Assembly: GCA_001606155.1 (NCBI GenBank)
Contig: LODT01000029.1
Span: 248,001 to 312,000, forward strand
Reading direction: 5' to 3'
Source: Tieghemostelium lacteum
Taxonomy: Eukaryota; Evosea; Eumycetozoa; Dictyosteliales; Raperosteliaceae
DNA length: 64,000 nucleotides
How positions within the stretch are numbered: position 1 is the first letter of the stretch; every line of letters starts with the position of its first letter. The notes beneath the pieces were generated by a model, which did not search any database, was not told where the DNA came from, and saw only the letters and a list, made by a program, of their open reading frames with translations. The translations under genes were made by a program, and so were the position numbers. Below, piece after piece: positions 11,801 through 26,800 of the stretch.

Positions 11801-14800
11801 AGGTAATAAATCAGTAAATTGGTAGTGTCCAGCGGAGTCTGTTTGTACATTTCCTAATACTTTATCATTTCTAGTTAATTGAATTGATACATTAGGCATT
11901 TCTTCTCCAGATTGGAATTTTTGATCATTGTTCTTATCATCCCATGCATAGGAATATATTTTTGCTAGTGCAAAGTAACCTGCATTTATACCATAGTTGT
12001 CTTTATCTAAAGTGAAACAATAGGAACCATTTTTAAGAGCAATGGAGTCTAGAGATTGGTTTACTATTTGATAGCCATTCTTCATTTCAAATTGTACACA
12101 ATAGAAATCTGGCATCAGGTTAATAAATGAATAATCACCAGATACGCTTCCAGTAGATACAGTAGCTTGAGCATTGGTATTCATGTTCTTAAGAGTTACT
12201 TTAATGCCTTCAAATGCCTCATCACTTGCTGTAAATTGACCATCGTTATCTATATCAATAAAAGTGTCTCCTCCAATTTCATATAATGGGATAAAACCAA
12301 TATTGAGATTTGGTGTTGAATGATTACTATGTCTGAAACAGTATTGACCATTGGAATCAACAACTGAATCAGAACTTTTAACTACCAATTTGTACTTATT
12401 AGGGATGGAAACTTTAATACAATATTCACCTGGGTTATTATCTGAAAACTCAAATGGATTCTTATTTGATGTTTCAATAACCTTTCCTGTATTCTTGTCT
12501 ACCAACGTAACTGTAGTTATTATTTCTCCAAATGGTTCAGTATCAGGATCTCTTATACCATTATTGTTCTTATCTGACCAAATACTTCCTGATATTGAAG
12601 CTCTAGGAGTAAGACCAGCATTGATATCAGTTATTTCAAATGGTGATGCTGGATAGGTTATAGTGAGACAATATTCCCCTTGAGAATTGAATTTTGATTC
12701 ATTTCCAAATGTTGATAGTTTATATCCTAATAGAACTATAATCTTTATACAATAGTCACCTGGTATGATATTGGGAATTGAATAAATACCATTTTCACCA
12801 GAATTAATAATAATAGGTTGAGATGGATTTAATTTATCAATAAATTGAAGTACAACACCTGGTAGGCCATACTCTTTATCATCACCATCTTTTTGGAATA
12901 TAGAATCACCATTGGTATCAATCCAAACATTGGATTGATGAATAATGTATAATGGGACTAAACCTAGACCAATAGCATCGATATTTGACTTGAGTTCAAA
13001 GCAGAATTGAGCATATAATGGGTTATCAGATTGTCCAAATCCATTATCAGAATCTTTCTTTGGTGAAACTTTAAAAAATGATGGCAATTTTGTTTGGAGG
13101 CAATATCTTCCTGGTTTTAGTCCGTTGAATTTATATTTACCTTCAGAGTTGGTAATTTGAGTTCCAATAGTCACATTTTCATTAGATTCAATTTTAATTA
13201 GAGTAATAGGCACATCGGATCTTCCTACATCAGTTAGTGTGTCTCTAATACCATCTGCATTTATATCAACCCAAACTACATCAGATATTGAATATAAAGG
13301 AATATATCCAATGCTAATGAATGGATTTGATGCATTGGTTTTATGGAAGCAATATTGTCCATTAGAGTCAATTGCCGAATCTGATCCAATCAATATTTGA
13401 TAACCTGGTGGAGTATCAACTTTAATACAATAATCACCTGGTTGAACATTGGCAAACTCAAACGGATTATTATTTGTAATTTGAACTATGGAATTGTTAC
13501 TCATTGATATTAAAGAGATATTTGTTGTGATTTCTGTAAATGGTTCAGTATCAATATCTCGGATTCCATTTCCATTTTTATCTGACCATATACCACCTGA
13601 AATTGATGAAATAGGTGTGAAACCAATATTGATGTCTAATTGTTCAAATGGTGATGTTGGGTAGGTTAATGAGAGACAATATTGACCTTGAGAATTGAAT
13701 TTTGAGTGATTTCCAAATGGTGAAAGTTTATATCCTAATGGAACAATAACTTTGATACAATAATCACCTGGAATGACATTATAGATTGAATAAATACCAT
13801 TTTCACCAGAATTAATGATATCAGGTTGAGATGGATTTGATTTATCAATAAATTGCAATTCTACACCTGGTAAACCATATTCTCTCTCATTTCCATCTGT
13901 TTGGAATTTAGAATCACCATTGGTATCAATCCAAACTTTGGAACCAAGAGAATATAATGGAACAAGTCCAATATCAATATCATGATTGTTTTCATTTAGA
14001 TTGAGACAATATTCAGTTGTTGATTTTACCCCAAAGGATTCTAAATTATTTAACTCAAAGATAGATGAACTTGATTTTTCAGTAACTGCAAAATGGTCTG
14101 GAATTTGAACACTAAGACAATATTTACCAGGTCTTAGATTATTAAAGGAGTATTTACCTTGTGAGTCAGAAGTTGTACTTCCAATAGTTTGGTTTCCATT
14201 GGAATTGACTTTTACAATATTCAATAATATTCCAGATTTTCCAATATCACTAGTTGGATTTCTTATACCATCATCATTAATATCTACCCAAACCTGGTCA
14301 CCGATAGAATAGAGTGGAACTAGACCAATGTTTAGATTATTGGTGTGTGAACTAGATGTTGAGAAACAGTATCTACCATTAGAATCAGCAACAGAATCAG
14401 ATCCAGTAGCTACTAATTGATATCCAGAGGGTACTGTAATATGAATACAATAATTACCTGGAGGCATTAAATCAAATTTAAATGGGTTTGCAGTGGTACC
14501 TTTAATTGGAAGACTAGTACTTGGATTTAACAGATCAACTTGTGCCCTAATTTCACCAAATGGTTCAGTTTCAGGATCTCTAATTCCATTGTCATTCTTA
14601 TCCAACCAAATACCACCAGATATATCATTCAATGGTATAAATCCTACGTTTATCTTGTAATTTGTGAAAGATGAAGGATAGGATATAGTGAAGCAATTTT
14701 CATTATTTGAATCAAACACAGAGTCATTGGCTTTTGGTGAAATTTTATAACCTATAGGAGTTGTCACAAGTATACAATAGTCTCCTGGAATCAAACCATC

Positions 14801-17800
14801 AAATGAATATTCGCCATTAGAATTCGAATATACTACTTTAGTATTACCAGCATTGTTTTTATCAATGAGTTTGAATTCCACATTGGATAACATAGGTTCT
14901 TGTTTTTCATCACCGTTTATAGAAGAATCACCATTTTTATCAATCCATGCAAATTTACCAACTGAATATTGTGGAATTAAACCAGCATCCGCATTATGAA
15001 TAGTATTTAACAATTGTAAACAATATTCATTTGATGAGAAGACTGAATATCTAGTAGTTTTGGTTAAAATGAAGTGATCTGGAATTTGAAGTGTCAAACA
15101 ATAGTTGCCGGGCCTTAGGCTATCAAATATATAATTTCCTTGTGAATCCGTTTGAATTGATCCAAGATTGGATTTGGAACCATCTGAATTTACTTTGGTT
15201 AATGAAATGGGTATATTGGATTTTCCAATATCAGATGATTGATCTTTGATTCCATTTGCATTGATATCAACCCAGACCTGATCTCCAAGTGAATATAATG
15301 GTATAAATCCAATATTGAGATTTGTTGTTGATGAATTGGATTTATGGAAACAATATTGACCATTGATCTCGACAACTGAATCTGATCCGAATGAAACAAG
15401 GGTGTAACCAAGTGGAACTGTGGTTTTAATACAATAATCACCTGGTTGAATATAGATAAATTCAAATGGATTCTTGTTTTCAGAAATATCAATAATTTTA
15501 CTGCTATTCTTATCAATGAGAGTAATGATTGGTGCTATTCCATCAAATTCTTCATTTTCATCTTTGAATCCATTATTATTCTTATCTGACCAAATTTTAC
15601 CTGAAATTGATGAAATAGGTGTGAAACCAACATCAATATCCAATTGTTCAAATGGTGATGTTGGGTAGGTTAATGAGAGACAATATTGACCTTGAGAATT
15701 GAATTTTGAGTGATTTCCAAATGGTGAAAGTTTATATCCTAATGGAACAATAACTTTGATACAATAATCACCTGGAATGACATTATAGATTGAATAAATA
15801 CCATTTTCACCAGAATTAATGATATCAGGTTGAGATGGATTAGAATTATCAATAAATTGCAATTCGACACCTGGTAAACCATATTCTCTGTCGTTTCCAT
15901 CTCTTTGAAGTTTAGAATCACCATTGGTATCAATCCAGACCTTTGAGCCCAGAGAATATAATGGAACAAGTCCTATGTCTATATCAAAATTATTGTAATA
16001 CAGATTAAGACAATATTCAGTTGTTGATTTGACATCAAAGAATTCTGAATCATTTAATTCAAAGATAGATGAACTTGATTTCTCAGTGACAGCAAAATGT
16101 TCTGGGATTTGAATAAATATACAATATCTTGCTGGTTCTAGATTATCAAATCTGTATTTACCCAGAGTATTAGAAACCTTACTTTCAATAGTAGAATTTC
16201 CATTGTTTCCAATTTTAATAAGAGTAATTGGTACACCTGATTTACCCATATCTGTTATTGGATCTCTAATACCATCAGCATTGATATCAACCCAAACTTG
16301 ATCACCAATAGAATAGAGTGGTATAAATCCTATATCTAGATTTGAAACTGAAGCATTGGTTTTGTGGAAACAATATTGACCATTAGAGTCAAGAACTGAT
16401 TTTGGATTTAATATATATCCTGGTGGAATAGTAACTTTAATACAATAATCACCTGGTTGAATGTTTACAAATTCAAATGGATTCTTATTTTCTGAGATTT
16501 CAATGATTTTACTTGTATTTTGTTCTGATAGAGTTATTGTAGTTGACATTCCTTCAAATGGCTCAGTATCAGGATCTCTTTTTCCATTTCCATTATTATC
16601 AGACCATATTCCACCATATATTGATGATATTGGAGTTAGACCTGCATTGATGTCTACTTTTTCAAATGGTGATGTTGGGTAGGTTAGAGTAAGACAGTAT
16701 TCATTTTGTGAATTGAATTTAGAGTCATTTCCTTGTGGTGACAATTTATAACCAGGTGGTATAATAATTCTAATACAATAGGAACCTGGAATAATGTGTA
16801 TAATCGAATATATACCATTTTCACCAGAGTTGATAATACTAGGTTGAGATGGATTTGATTTATCAATAAACTGAAGTTCAACACCTGGTAGACCATATTC
16901 TTTGTCTTTACCATCTTTTTGGTATTTAGAATCGCCATTGGTATCAATCCATATGGTTGAGCCACGTGAGTATAATGGAACAATTCCTAGATCAACATCT
17001 GGGTTATCAGCATTTAAATATAGACAAAATTCAGTACTTGGCTCAATATTAAAGAGTTCAAATTCTCTTAATTCAAATACATTTGAATTTGAATTACTTG
17101 TAACTGCAAAGTTATAAGGTATATCAACTTGGAGACAGTATCTACCTGGTCTGAGTTTGGAGTATCCATATTTACCCTGAGAATCTGTTACCTTATTACC
17201 AATAGTTACATTTCCATTAGAAGTTATTTTAACAAGTTTCAATGATATACCAGCTTTTCCTGGATCACCTGGGTTTCTAATACCGTCAGCATTCAAATCT
17301 ACCCAAACTAAGTCACCCAATGAGTAAAGAGGTACAAAACCAATATTTAGGTTTTGAATTGATTTAGTACCTAACGAGAAACAATATCTACCATTGGAAT
17401 TGACTACAGAGTCAGGTCCTGTTACTACAAATACATATCCATTTGGAGCATTAATTTGAATACAATAATTACCTGGAGGCATATTATCGAATTGATAAGG
17501 ATTGGCAGTGGTACCTTTAATTGGAAGACCAGTATTTTTATTCAATAGATCAATTTGTACTTGAATTTCACCAAATGGTTCTGTAGCAGGGTCTCTAACA
17601 CCATTGTCATTTTTATCTAACCAAATACCACCTGATATCATATTATGAGGGATAAAACCTGCATTGACATTATTAAAAATAAATGGTGATGAAGGATACT
17701 TTAATGTGAAGCAATAGTCTCCAACAGAATTGAAAACAGAGTCACTTATCATTGGTGATAGGGAATATCCTGATGGAGTATTAACATGTATACAATAGTC

Positions 17801-20800
17801 TCCTGGAATCAAACCATCAAATAAAAATGCACCTTTTTCATCAGTAATCTTGCTTCGAACATTAGAAGAATTCTTTGAATCATAGAGTTTAAATTCAATA
17901 TTTGGGAAAAAGTATTCTTGATTGTCACCTTGGTTTATAACTGAATCTCCATTAGTATCAATCCAAGCTAGATTTCCCACTGAATATTGTGGAATTAAAC
18001 CAAAACCTGCTTTAGTAACTGTATTTTCAAGTTGTAGACAATATTCATTTGATGGGAAGACAGAGTCACTTGATACTTTGGTTAAAATGAAATGTTCTGG
18101 TACATTTACTTTCAAACAATAGTTTCCAAATTTAAGGTTATCAAATTGGTATCTACCTTGTGAATCAGTTTGAACTGTACCTATATTTGATATGGAACCA
18201 TTTGAATTTAGTTTTACCAATGAAATGGGTATATTGGATTTTCCAATATCAGATGATTGATCTTTGATTCCATTTGCATTGATATCAACCCAGACCTGAT
18301 CTCCAAGTGAATATAATGGTATAAATCCAATATTGAGATTTGTTGTTGATGAATTGGATTTATGGAAACAATATTGACCATTGAAATCGACAACTGAATC
18401 TGATCCGAATGAAACAAGGGTGTAACCAAGTGGAACTGTGGTTTTAATACAATAATCACCTGGTTGAATATAAATGAATTCAAATGGATTCTTGTTTTCA
18501 GAAATATCAATAATTTTACTGCTATTCTTATCAATGAGAGTAATGATTGGTGCTATTCCATCAAATTCTTCGTTTTCATCTTTGAATCCATTATTATTCT
18601 TATCTGACCAAATTTTACCTGAAATTGATGACATTGGAGTGAAACCAACATCAATATCTAATTGTTCAAATGGTGATGTTGGATAGGTCAAAGTTAAACA
18701 ATATTGACCTTGAGAATTGAATTTTGAGTGATTTCCAAATGGTGAAAGTTTATATCCTAATGGAACAATAACTTTGATACAATAATCACCTGGAATGACA
18801 TTATAGATTGAATAAATACCATTTTCACCAGAATTAATGATATCAGGTTGAGATGGATTTGATTTATCAATAAATTGCAATTCGACACCTGGTAAACCAT
18901 ATTCTCTCTCATTTCCATCTGGTTGGAATTTAGAATCACCATTGGTATCAATCCAAACTTTGGAACCAAGAGAATATAATGGAACAAGTCCAAGATCAAT
19001 ATCAGGGTTATTTTCCCTTAGATTGAGACAATATTCAGTTGTTGATTTGACATCAAAGAATTCTGAATCATTTAATTCAAAGATGGATGAACTTGATTTT
19101 TGGGTTACTGCAAAATGTTCTGGTATATCAACACTGAGACAATATCTTCCTGGTGGTAGTCTTTGGAATCTATAACGACCCAAGGAATCTGTAGTTTTGC
19201 TTCCAAGACTTGTGTTTTGACTGGAGCCAATCTTAGTGAGTGATAGAGTAACATTAGAAATACCAATATCAGTATCATTATTTCTGATACCATCAGCATT
19301 GATATCAACCCAAACCTTATTTCCTAGGAAATATAGAGGTATTATACCAATATTTAAATTAGTTATGGATTCATTTGATTTATGGAAACAATATCTACCA
19401 GAGAAATCAACTACAGAGTCTTTAGAAGTTACAAATTTATAGAATTCAGATGGGATAGTTACACTAATACAGTATTCATTTGGAAATAGTTCCTTGAATT
19501 CAAATGGATTTTTAGAAGTTGTTTCAATAACTATACCTGTTTCTCTATCTATTAAAGATACATTTGCATAAATTTCACCAAAGGGTTCTTCATCAGGTAC
19601 CCTTACTCCATCACCATTTTTATCAAGCCATAATCCACCAGATATTGATGAAATTGGAATGAGACCTGCATCAATTTGTAGAATATCGAATGAAGTGTTT
19701 GGATAATCAATTGTGAAACAATATTCACCATTTTCATCAAATTTAGTATCATTTCTAGATGGTGATAATTTATAACCTATTGGTACTACGATTTTAATAC
19801 AATTTTGACCATTTACAAGAGAAATGAATTGTGATAATCCAAAATCACCAGTTTTAGTAGAACGGTTGGTATCAAAACCATTTTTAACAATAAACTGTAT
19901 TTCAACACCTGGTAGACCATATTCTTGTTCTATAGAACCATCCGATTCTTTTTGGAAAATAGAATCACCATTGGTATCAATCCAAACTCTAGAACCAATG
20001 GTATAGATAGGTGACAATCCAAGATCGGCATTTGATGTATTTTGATACAAATCGAAGCAGTATTCAGCAATTGAAGAGTTATCAAGCTTAGGTGAGAATA
20101 CATTATCAGATCCTTTTCCAGGAGTAACTAGGAAATGTTGTGGAAGTATTGCTTCTATACAATATCTACCAGGTTTAATATTTTGGAATTGATAGATACC
20201 ATTGACATCAGTAACTTGTGTATCAATAGTTGAATTATTTTTGGTATCAATAATGGATATTGATACATCTGATTTTCCTAAAAATACACCATAATTACCA
20301 TCAGCATTGAAATCAACCCAAACAAGATCACCAACTGTATATAATGGAATTAAACCAATATATAGATTGGAGATTGAAACATTGGTTAGAGCAAAGCAAT
20401 ATTGGCCATTAGAATCTACTACAGAATCAGCACCAGTTGCAACTAGAATTTTACCTGATGGAACCTCAACCCTAATACAATAGTCTCCAGGAGGAAGAAG
20501 TTTAAACTCAAATGGCATGTTGATTGTGCTATCAAGCTCCTCACCATTTTTGGTTAAATGAACAGTTGCTGAAACCTCACCAATTGGTTCAGTATCAGGA
20601 TCTCTTTTTCCATTATTGTTCTTGTCTAACCATACACCACCAGAAATATCATTATTTGGAATGAAACCAGCATTGATGTTTTGAATTTCAAATGGAGATG
20701 TTGGATATGATATATTGAGACAATATTCACCGTCGCTATTAAAGACAGAGTCTTTACCACTTGGAGATAGTCTGTAACCTGCTGGTGTTACAACTCTAAT

Positions 20801-23800
20801 ACAATATTTATCAGGAAGTAAACCTTCAAATAAATATTGACCTTTGATATCAGTTGTAACATTTGACTGATGATTTCCAATGAGAATGAACTCAACACCA
20901 GGCATAATAACCTCAGATTCAACATTATAAAATGAATCACCATTATTATCAATCCATGAAAATTTACCAATGGAATAAAGTGGTAAAATACCAAGATTAG
21001 CATTGGTCACGTTTTGGGTTAAGAATAAGCAATGTTGGGTAACTGAATCATTAAGTTGGAATACAGAATCACTGGAAGTTTTAGTTGGAACAAAGTTTGG
21101 TGGAATAGTTGCTATTATACAATAGTTAGCTGGTAAGAGGTTACCAAATTGATAATGACCCATTGCATCACTAGCTACATTGCCAAGAGTTTCTGAAGTT
21201 CCATTTGAGTAATATAGAACTAGGTTCATCATTACATCTGATTTTGGAATTTCATGAGAACTATTTCTTAAACCTTGTCCATTGATATCAACCCATACAT
21301 AACTTCCTAAAGAGTACAATGGAATGAATCCAATATTGAGATTAGGTGTTGATGAATTGGTTTTGTGGAAACAATATTGTCCATTCGAATCAAAAACAAG
21401 TACAGGAGATAGGATATATCCAGATGGAATATCAACTTTTACACAATAATCACCTGGTTGAACATTATGGAATTCAAATGGATTCTTATTTTCTGAGACT
21501 TCAATTACATTATTTGTATCTTTGTCAATCAAGGTTACTTTAGTTGATATACCTTCAAATGGTTCAGTATCAGGGTCTCTTACACCATTATTGTTCTTAT
21601 CAGACCAAATTCCACCTGAAACTGCTGAGGTAGGTATTAAACCTGCATTTATATCTAATTGTTCAAATAGTGCCTCGGGATTATTCAAATAGTCAATAGT
21701 GAAACAAAATTCACCATTGGAATCGAATTTAGAATCACCTCTTTGTGGTGACAGTTTATATCCTAAAGGTACTACTACCTTTATACAATTCTGTCCATTT
21801 ACAATGCTAGTGAATTGGTAAAAACCTTCTTTTCCAGTAGTTATTGAACGGTTGGAATCAAATCCAAATTTTGCAATAAACTGTATTTCAATATCTGGAA
21901 GTCCATATTCTTTTTCTTTTGAACCTTGGGTTTCTTTTTGGAATATTGAATCACCATTAGTATCAATCCAAACTCTAGAACCAAATACATAGATTGGTGA
22001 TAACCCAAGTCCATAGGTACTATTGGAATTGAGGTCAAAGCAATAGTCAGCAATTAAAGAGTTATCATGTTGAGGAGAGAACACATTATCAGACCCTTTT
22101 CCAGGTGTAACTTGGAAATGTTGTGGAAGTTCAGCTTGTAGACAATATCTTCCTGGTTTTAGATTTTGGAATTGAACTTTACCCTTGTTATCAGATAATT
22201 GATTTCCAATAGTATCATTAGTGTCACCAATTTTAATAAGATGTATAGGTACATTAGATTTTCCTGTATCAATTCCACGATTACCATCGGCATTCAAATC
22301 CACCCAAACAAAACTATTAAGTGAATAGAGTGGAATAAATCCAATATTGAGATTTGGAGTTGATGAATTGGATTTATGGAAGCAGAAATGTCCATTTGAA
22401 TCAGCTACCAAATCAGACCCACTTGTTATTAGTTCATAACCTGATGGTACTTCAACTGTTAGGCAATAGTCACCTGGTTGAATATTAGGGAATTCAAATG
22501 GATTCTCATTAGCAGTTTCAATAACTTTACTAGTATTTTTATCAATGAGTGATATAGGTGTTGATAATTCTCCGAATGGTTCAGTATCAGGATCTCTTAT
22601 ACCATTATTGTTCTTATCAGACCAAATTCCACCGGATATTGATGATATAGGAGTTAGACCTGCATTGATATCTAATTGTTCAAATGGTGTTGTTGGGTAA
22701 GTCAAAGTTAGACAATAGTTACCTTGAGAATTGAATTTTGATTCGTTTCCAAATGGTGAAAGTTTGTATCCACTTGGTACCATAATTTTAATGCAATATT
22801 CACCAGGCATAATATCGATAATTGAATATATACCATTTTCACCAGTTTCTACAGACATTGGATTATTTGGATAAGAATTATCAATAAATTGTAAATCTAC
22901 ACCTGGTAAACCATACTCCTTATTATTTCCATCTTTTTGAAGAATAGAGTCACCATTGATATCAATCCATATTTGAGAACCTAGAGAATATACAGGTACT
23001 AATCCTAAATTAATAGAACTATTACTTGAATTCAAATCTAAACATATCTCAACAGCTCTATCGTTGGAAATTAAGTCCGCGGAAGTACTATTGAAAACCG
23101 ATTGATCACTGATTGGTGTTGTTATATAGTGTAGTGGTACCTGTACCTGAATGCAATATCTTCCAGGTCTTAATTTAGTAAACACATATTTACCATGAGA
23201 ATCTGTTATAGTAGTTCCTACTGTTGAATTACCATCACCATTAATCTTTGTAAGAGTTAAAGAGATTTCAGATTTTCCAATATCAGAATTAGCATCAATT
23301 TTACCATCTCCATGAATATCAACCCAAACTAAATCACCAAGTGTGTATAATGGTACTAAACCAATATTTAGATTCTCTAGTGAATTGTCTAGTAAATTAA
23401 AACAGTGATTACTATTATCATTAAGCACTGAATCAATACCTTCTTTAACATAAATATAATTGGATTTGATGGAGTCTGGTATAGTTAATTGAATGCAATA
23501 GTCACCAGGTGGCAAAGTTCCATATCTAAAGGAACCATCAGTACCGATATTAGATGAATGTAAAAGTTTACCATCATTAGACAGAAGTGATATTGATAAT
23601 GGTAATTCAGGTATACCATATGACTCAGAACCAGTATCTCTAATTCCATTATCATTCTTATCTATCCATAATTTACCAGATGCCTCATTTTTAGGGATAA
23701 ATCCAGCATTTAGATTATTAAAAGTAAATGAAGATAATGGATATTTTAATGTGAAACAATATTCACCATCACTGTTGAAAACAGATTCCTTTATCATTGG

Positions 23801-26800
23801 AGAAATTTTGTAACCTGCTGGAATGACAATATGAATACAATAGTCACCTGGAATCAATCCAACAAATGAATATTCTCCATTGTCATTAGTTTTGGTATCC
23901 CTGTTATATTTTCCATCATCTTTATCAATTAGTTTGAATACAATATTTGGGAATACATTATCGCCTTCATTTTTAATTGAATCAAAATTGTTGTCCATCC
24001 ATGCTAGTTTTCCAACTGAATATAATGGTACCAAACCAACATTAGTATCATTGGAGGTGCTAACTAGTTGTAAACAATATTCATTTGATGAGAAGACTGA
24101 ATATCTTGAAACCTTTGTAATTTTGAAATGTTCTGGTATTTGGATACTCAAACAATAGTTTCCAGGTTTCAGTTTATCAAATTGATATTTTCCTTGTGAA
24201 TCAGTTAATACTGAGAAATTATTTTGAGAACCATCAGAATTTTTCTGTACTAATGAAACAGGTACACTGGATAATCCAATATCATTTGTTTGATCTATAA
24301 TACCATCAGCATTGATATCAACCCAAATTAAACTACCAAGTGAATATAATGGAATGAATTCAATGTCAATGTAAGGAACTGAAGAATTTGATTTATGGAA
24401 ACAATATTGTCCTTTGGAATCAAAGATAGATTCAGGTGCAATAATATATCCTGATGGGATTTCAACATTGATACAATAATCACCTGGTTGGACATTGGGG
24501 AATTCAAATGGATTATTGGTTGTTGATTCAACTATTTTACCAGAATTCTTATCAGTTAATGTGATATTGGTTGGAATTTGATTGTATGGTTCAGTTTCAG
24601 GGTCTCTGATTCCATTTCCATTCTTATCTGACCAAATTCCACCAGAAAGTGAAGAAATGGGAGTGAGACCAACATTGATATCTAATTGTTCAAATGGTGA
24701 TGTTGGATAAATGATATCGAGACAATATTCACCTTGAGAATTGAATTTTGATTCATTTCCAAATGGTGAAATTTTGTACCCAAGTGGTAAAATAACTTTG
24801 ATACAATAGGATCCTGGAACAATGGTATCAAATGAATAGATTCCATTTTCACCACTACTGATGATTTCAGGATGGCTTGATGAATCCTTTGATTTATCAA
24901 TCAGCTGTAATTCAACATTTGGTAAACCATATTCATTATCATTTCCATCTTTTTGGAATTTAGAATCACCATTGTTATCAATCCATACTTTAGATCCAAG
25001 TGTGTAAATTGGAACTAATCCTAAATTAACATTATTATTGTTTGAGATGAGATTTAAACAATATTGTGGTATTGATTCATCAAGATTATATAATTGATAA
25101 TCCATAATACTAAGGATAGCAGTACTATGTTTATCAGTAACAACAAAATGTTTTGGAATTTCAATTTCTAGACAATATTTGCCAGGTTTTAGATTATCAA
25201 AGATATAACTACCATTTACATTGCTTAATTGATTTGCAATGGTTGAATTTGATGTTGAATCAACTTTAATGAGAGAAATTGAAACACCACTGAGACCAAC
25301 ATCAGTTGAAAGATTTCTTTTTCCATCAGCATTGATATCAACCCAAATCATTTCACCAATTGAATATAATGGAATGAATCCAATTTCAAAGTTTGGATTT
25401 GATGAATTTGATTTATGAAAACAATATTGCCCATTGGAATCAAAGATAGATTCAGGTGCAATAATATATCCTGATGGAATATCAACATTGACACAATAAT
25501 CACCTGGTTGGACATTGGAGAATTCAAATGGATTCTTTTTAGTGGTTTCTATGACTTTCCCGGAATTCTTATCAGTTAGAGTAATGTTTGCTGGTATTCC
25601 TTCAAATGGTTCAGTTTCAGGGTCTCTGATTCCATTTCCATTCTTATCTGACCAAATACTTCCTGTAATTGGAGAAATTGGTATTAAACCAATATTGATG
25701 TCTAATATTTCAAATGGTGATGTTGGATATAAGATATTGAAACAATATTCACCTTGAGAATTGAATTTTGATTCATTTCCAAATGGTGAAACTTTGTATC
25801 CAAGTGGTAAAATAACTTTGATACAATAGGATCCTGGAATAATGTTATCAAATGAATAGATTCCATTTTCACCACTACTCATTTTATCAGGATGAGTTGA
25901 TGGATCTTTTGATTTATCATTGAGTTGTAATTCAACATTTGGCAAACCATATTCTTTATCATTTTCATCTTTTTGGAATTTAGAATCACCATTGGTATCA
26001 ATCCATACTTTAGATCCAAGTGTGTAAATTGGAATTAGGCCTAAATTAACATTTTTGTTGGAATTTAGATTTAAACAAAATTGTGATATTGATTCATCTA
26101 GACTATTTAATTCATAGTTATTTATACTAAGGATAGAGGTCCTATATTTTCTAGAAAGAATTGGAATTTTAACTACAGTAAAGTGTTTAGGAATTTCAAT
26201 TTCTAGACAATATTTACCAGGTTTTAGTTTATCAAAGATATAACTACCTTTGGCATCAGTTAATTGATTTGCAATTGTTGAGTTTGATATTGAATCAACT
26301 TTAATGAGAGTAACTGAAACACCACTGAGACCAACATCAGTTGAAAGATTTCTCTTTCCATCAGCATTGATATCAACCCAAATCATTTCACCAATTGAAT
26401 ATAATGGAATGAATCCAATTTCAAAGTTTGGATTTGATGAATTTGATTTGTGGAAACAATATTGTCCATTAGAATCGAATAATGATCCAGGTGCAATAAT
26501 ATATCCAGATGGAATATCAACTTTTACACAATAATCACCTGGTTGGACATTGGAGAATTCAAATGGATTCTTTTTGGTGGTTTCAATGACTTTTCCGGAA
26601 TTCTTATCAGTGAGAGTAATGTTTGTTGGTATTCCTTCAAATGGTTCAGTTTCAGGATCTCTGACTCCATTTCCATTTTTATCAGACCATATTCCTCCTG
26701 AAATTGGTGATACTGGAATAAGACCTACATTAATATCTAATATTTCAAATGGTGATTTTAGATAGATAAAATCAAGACAATATTCTGCGTCTAAATTGAA

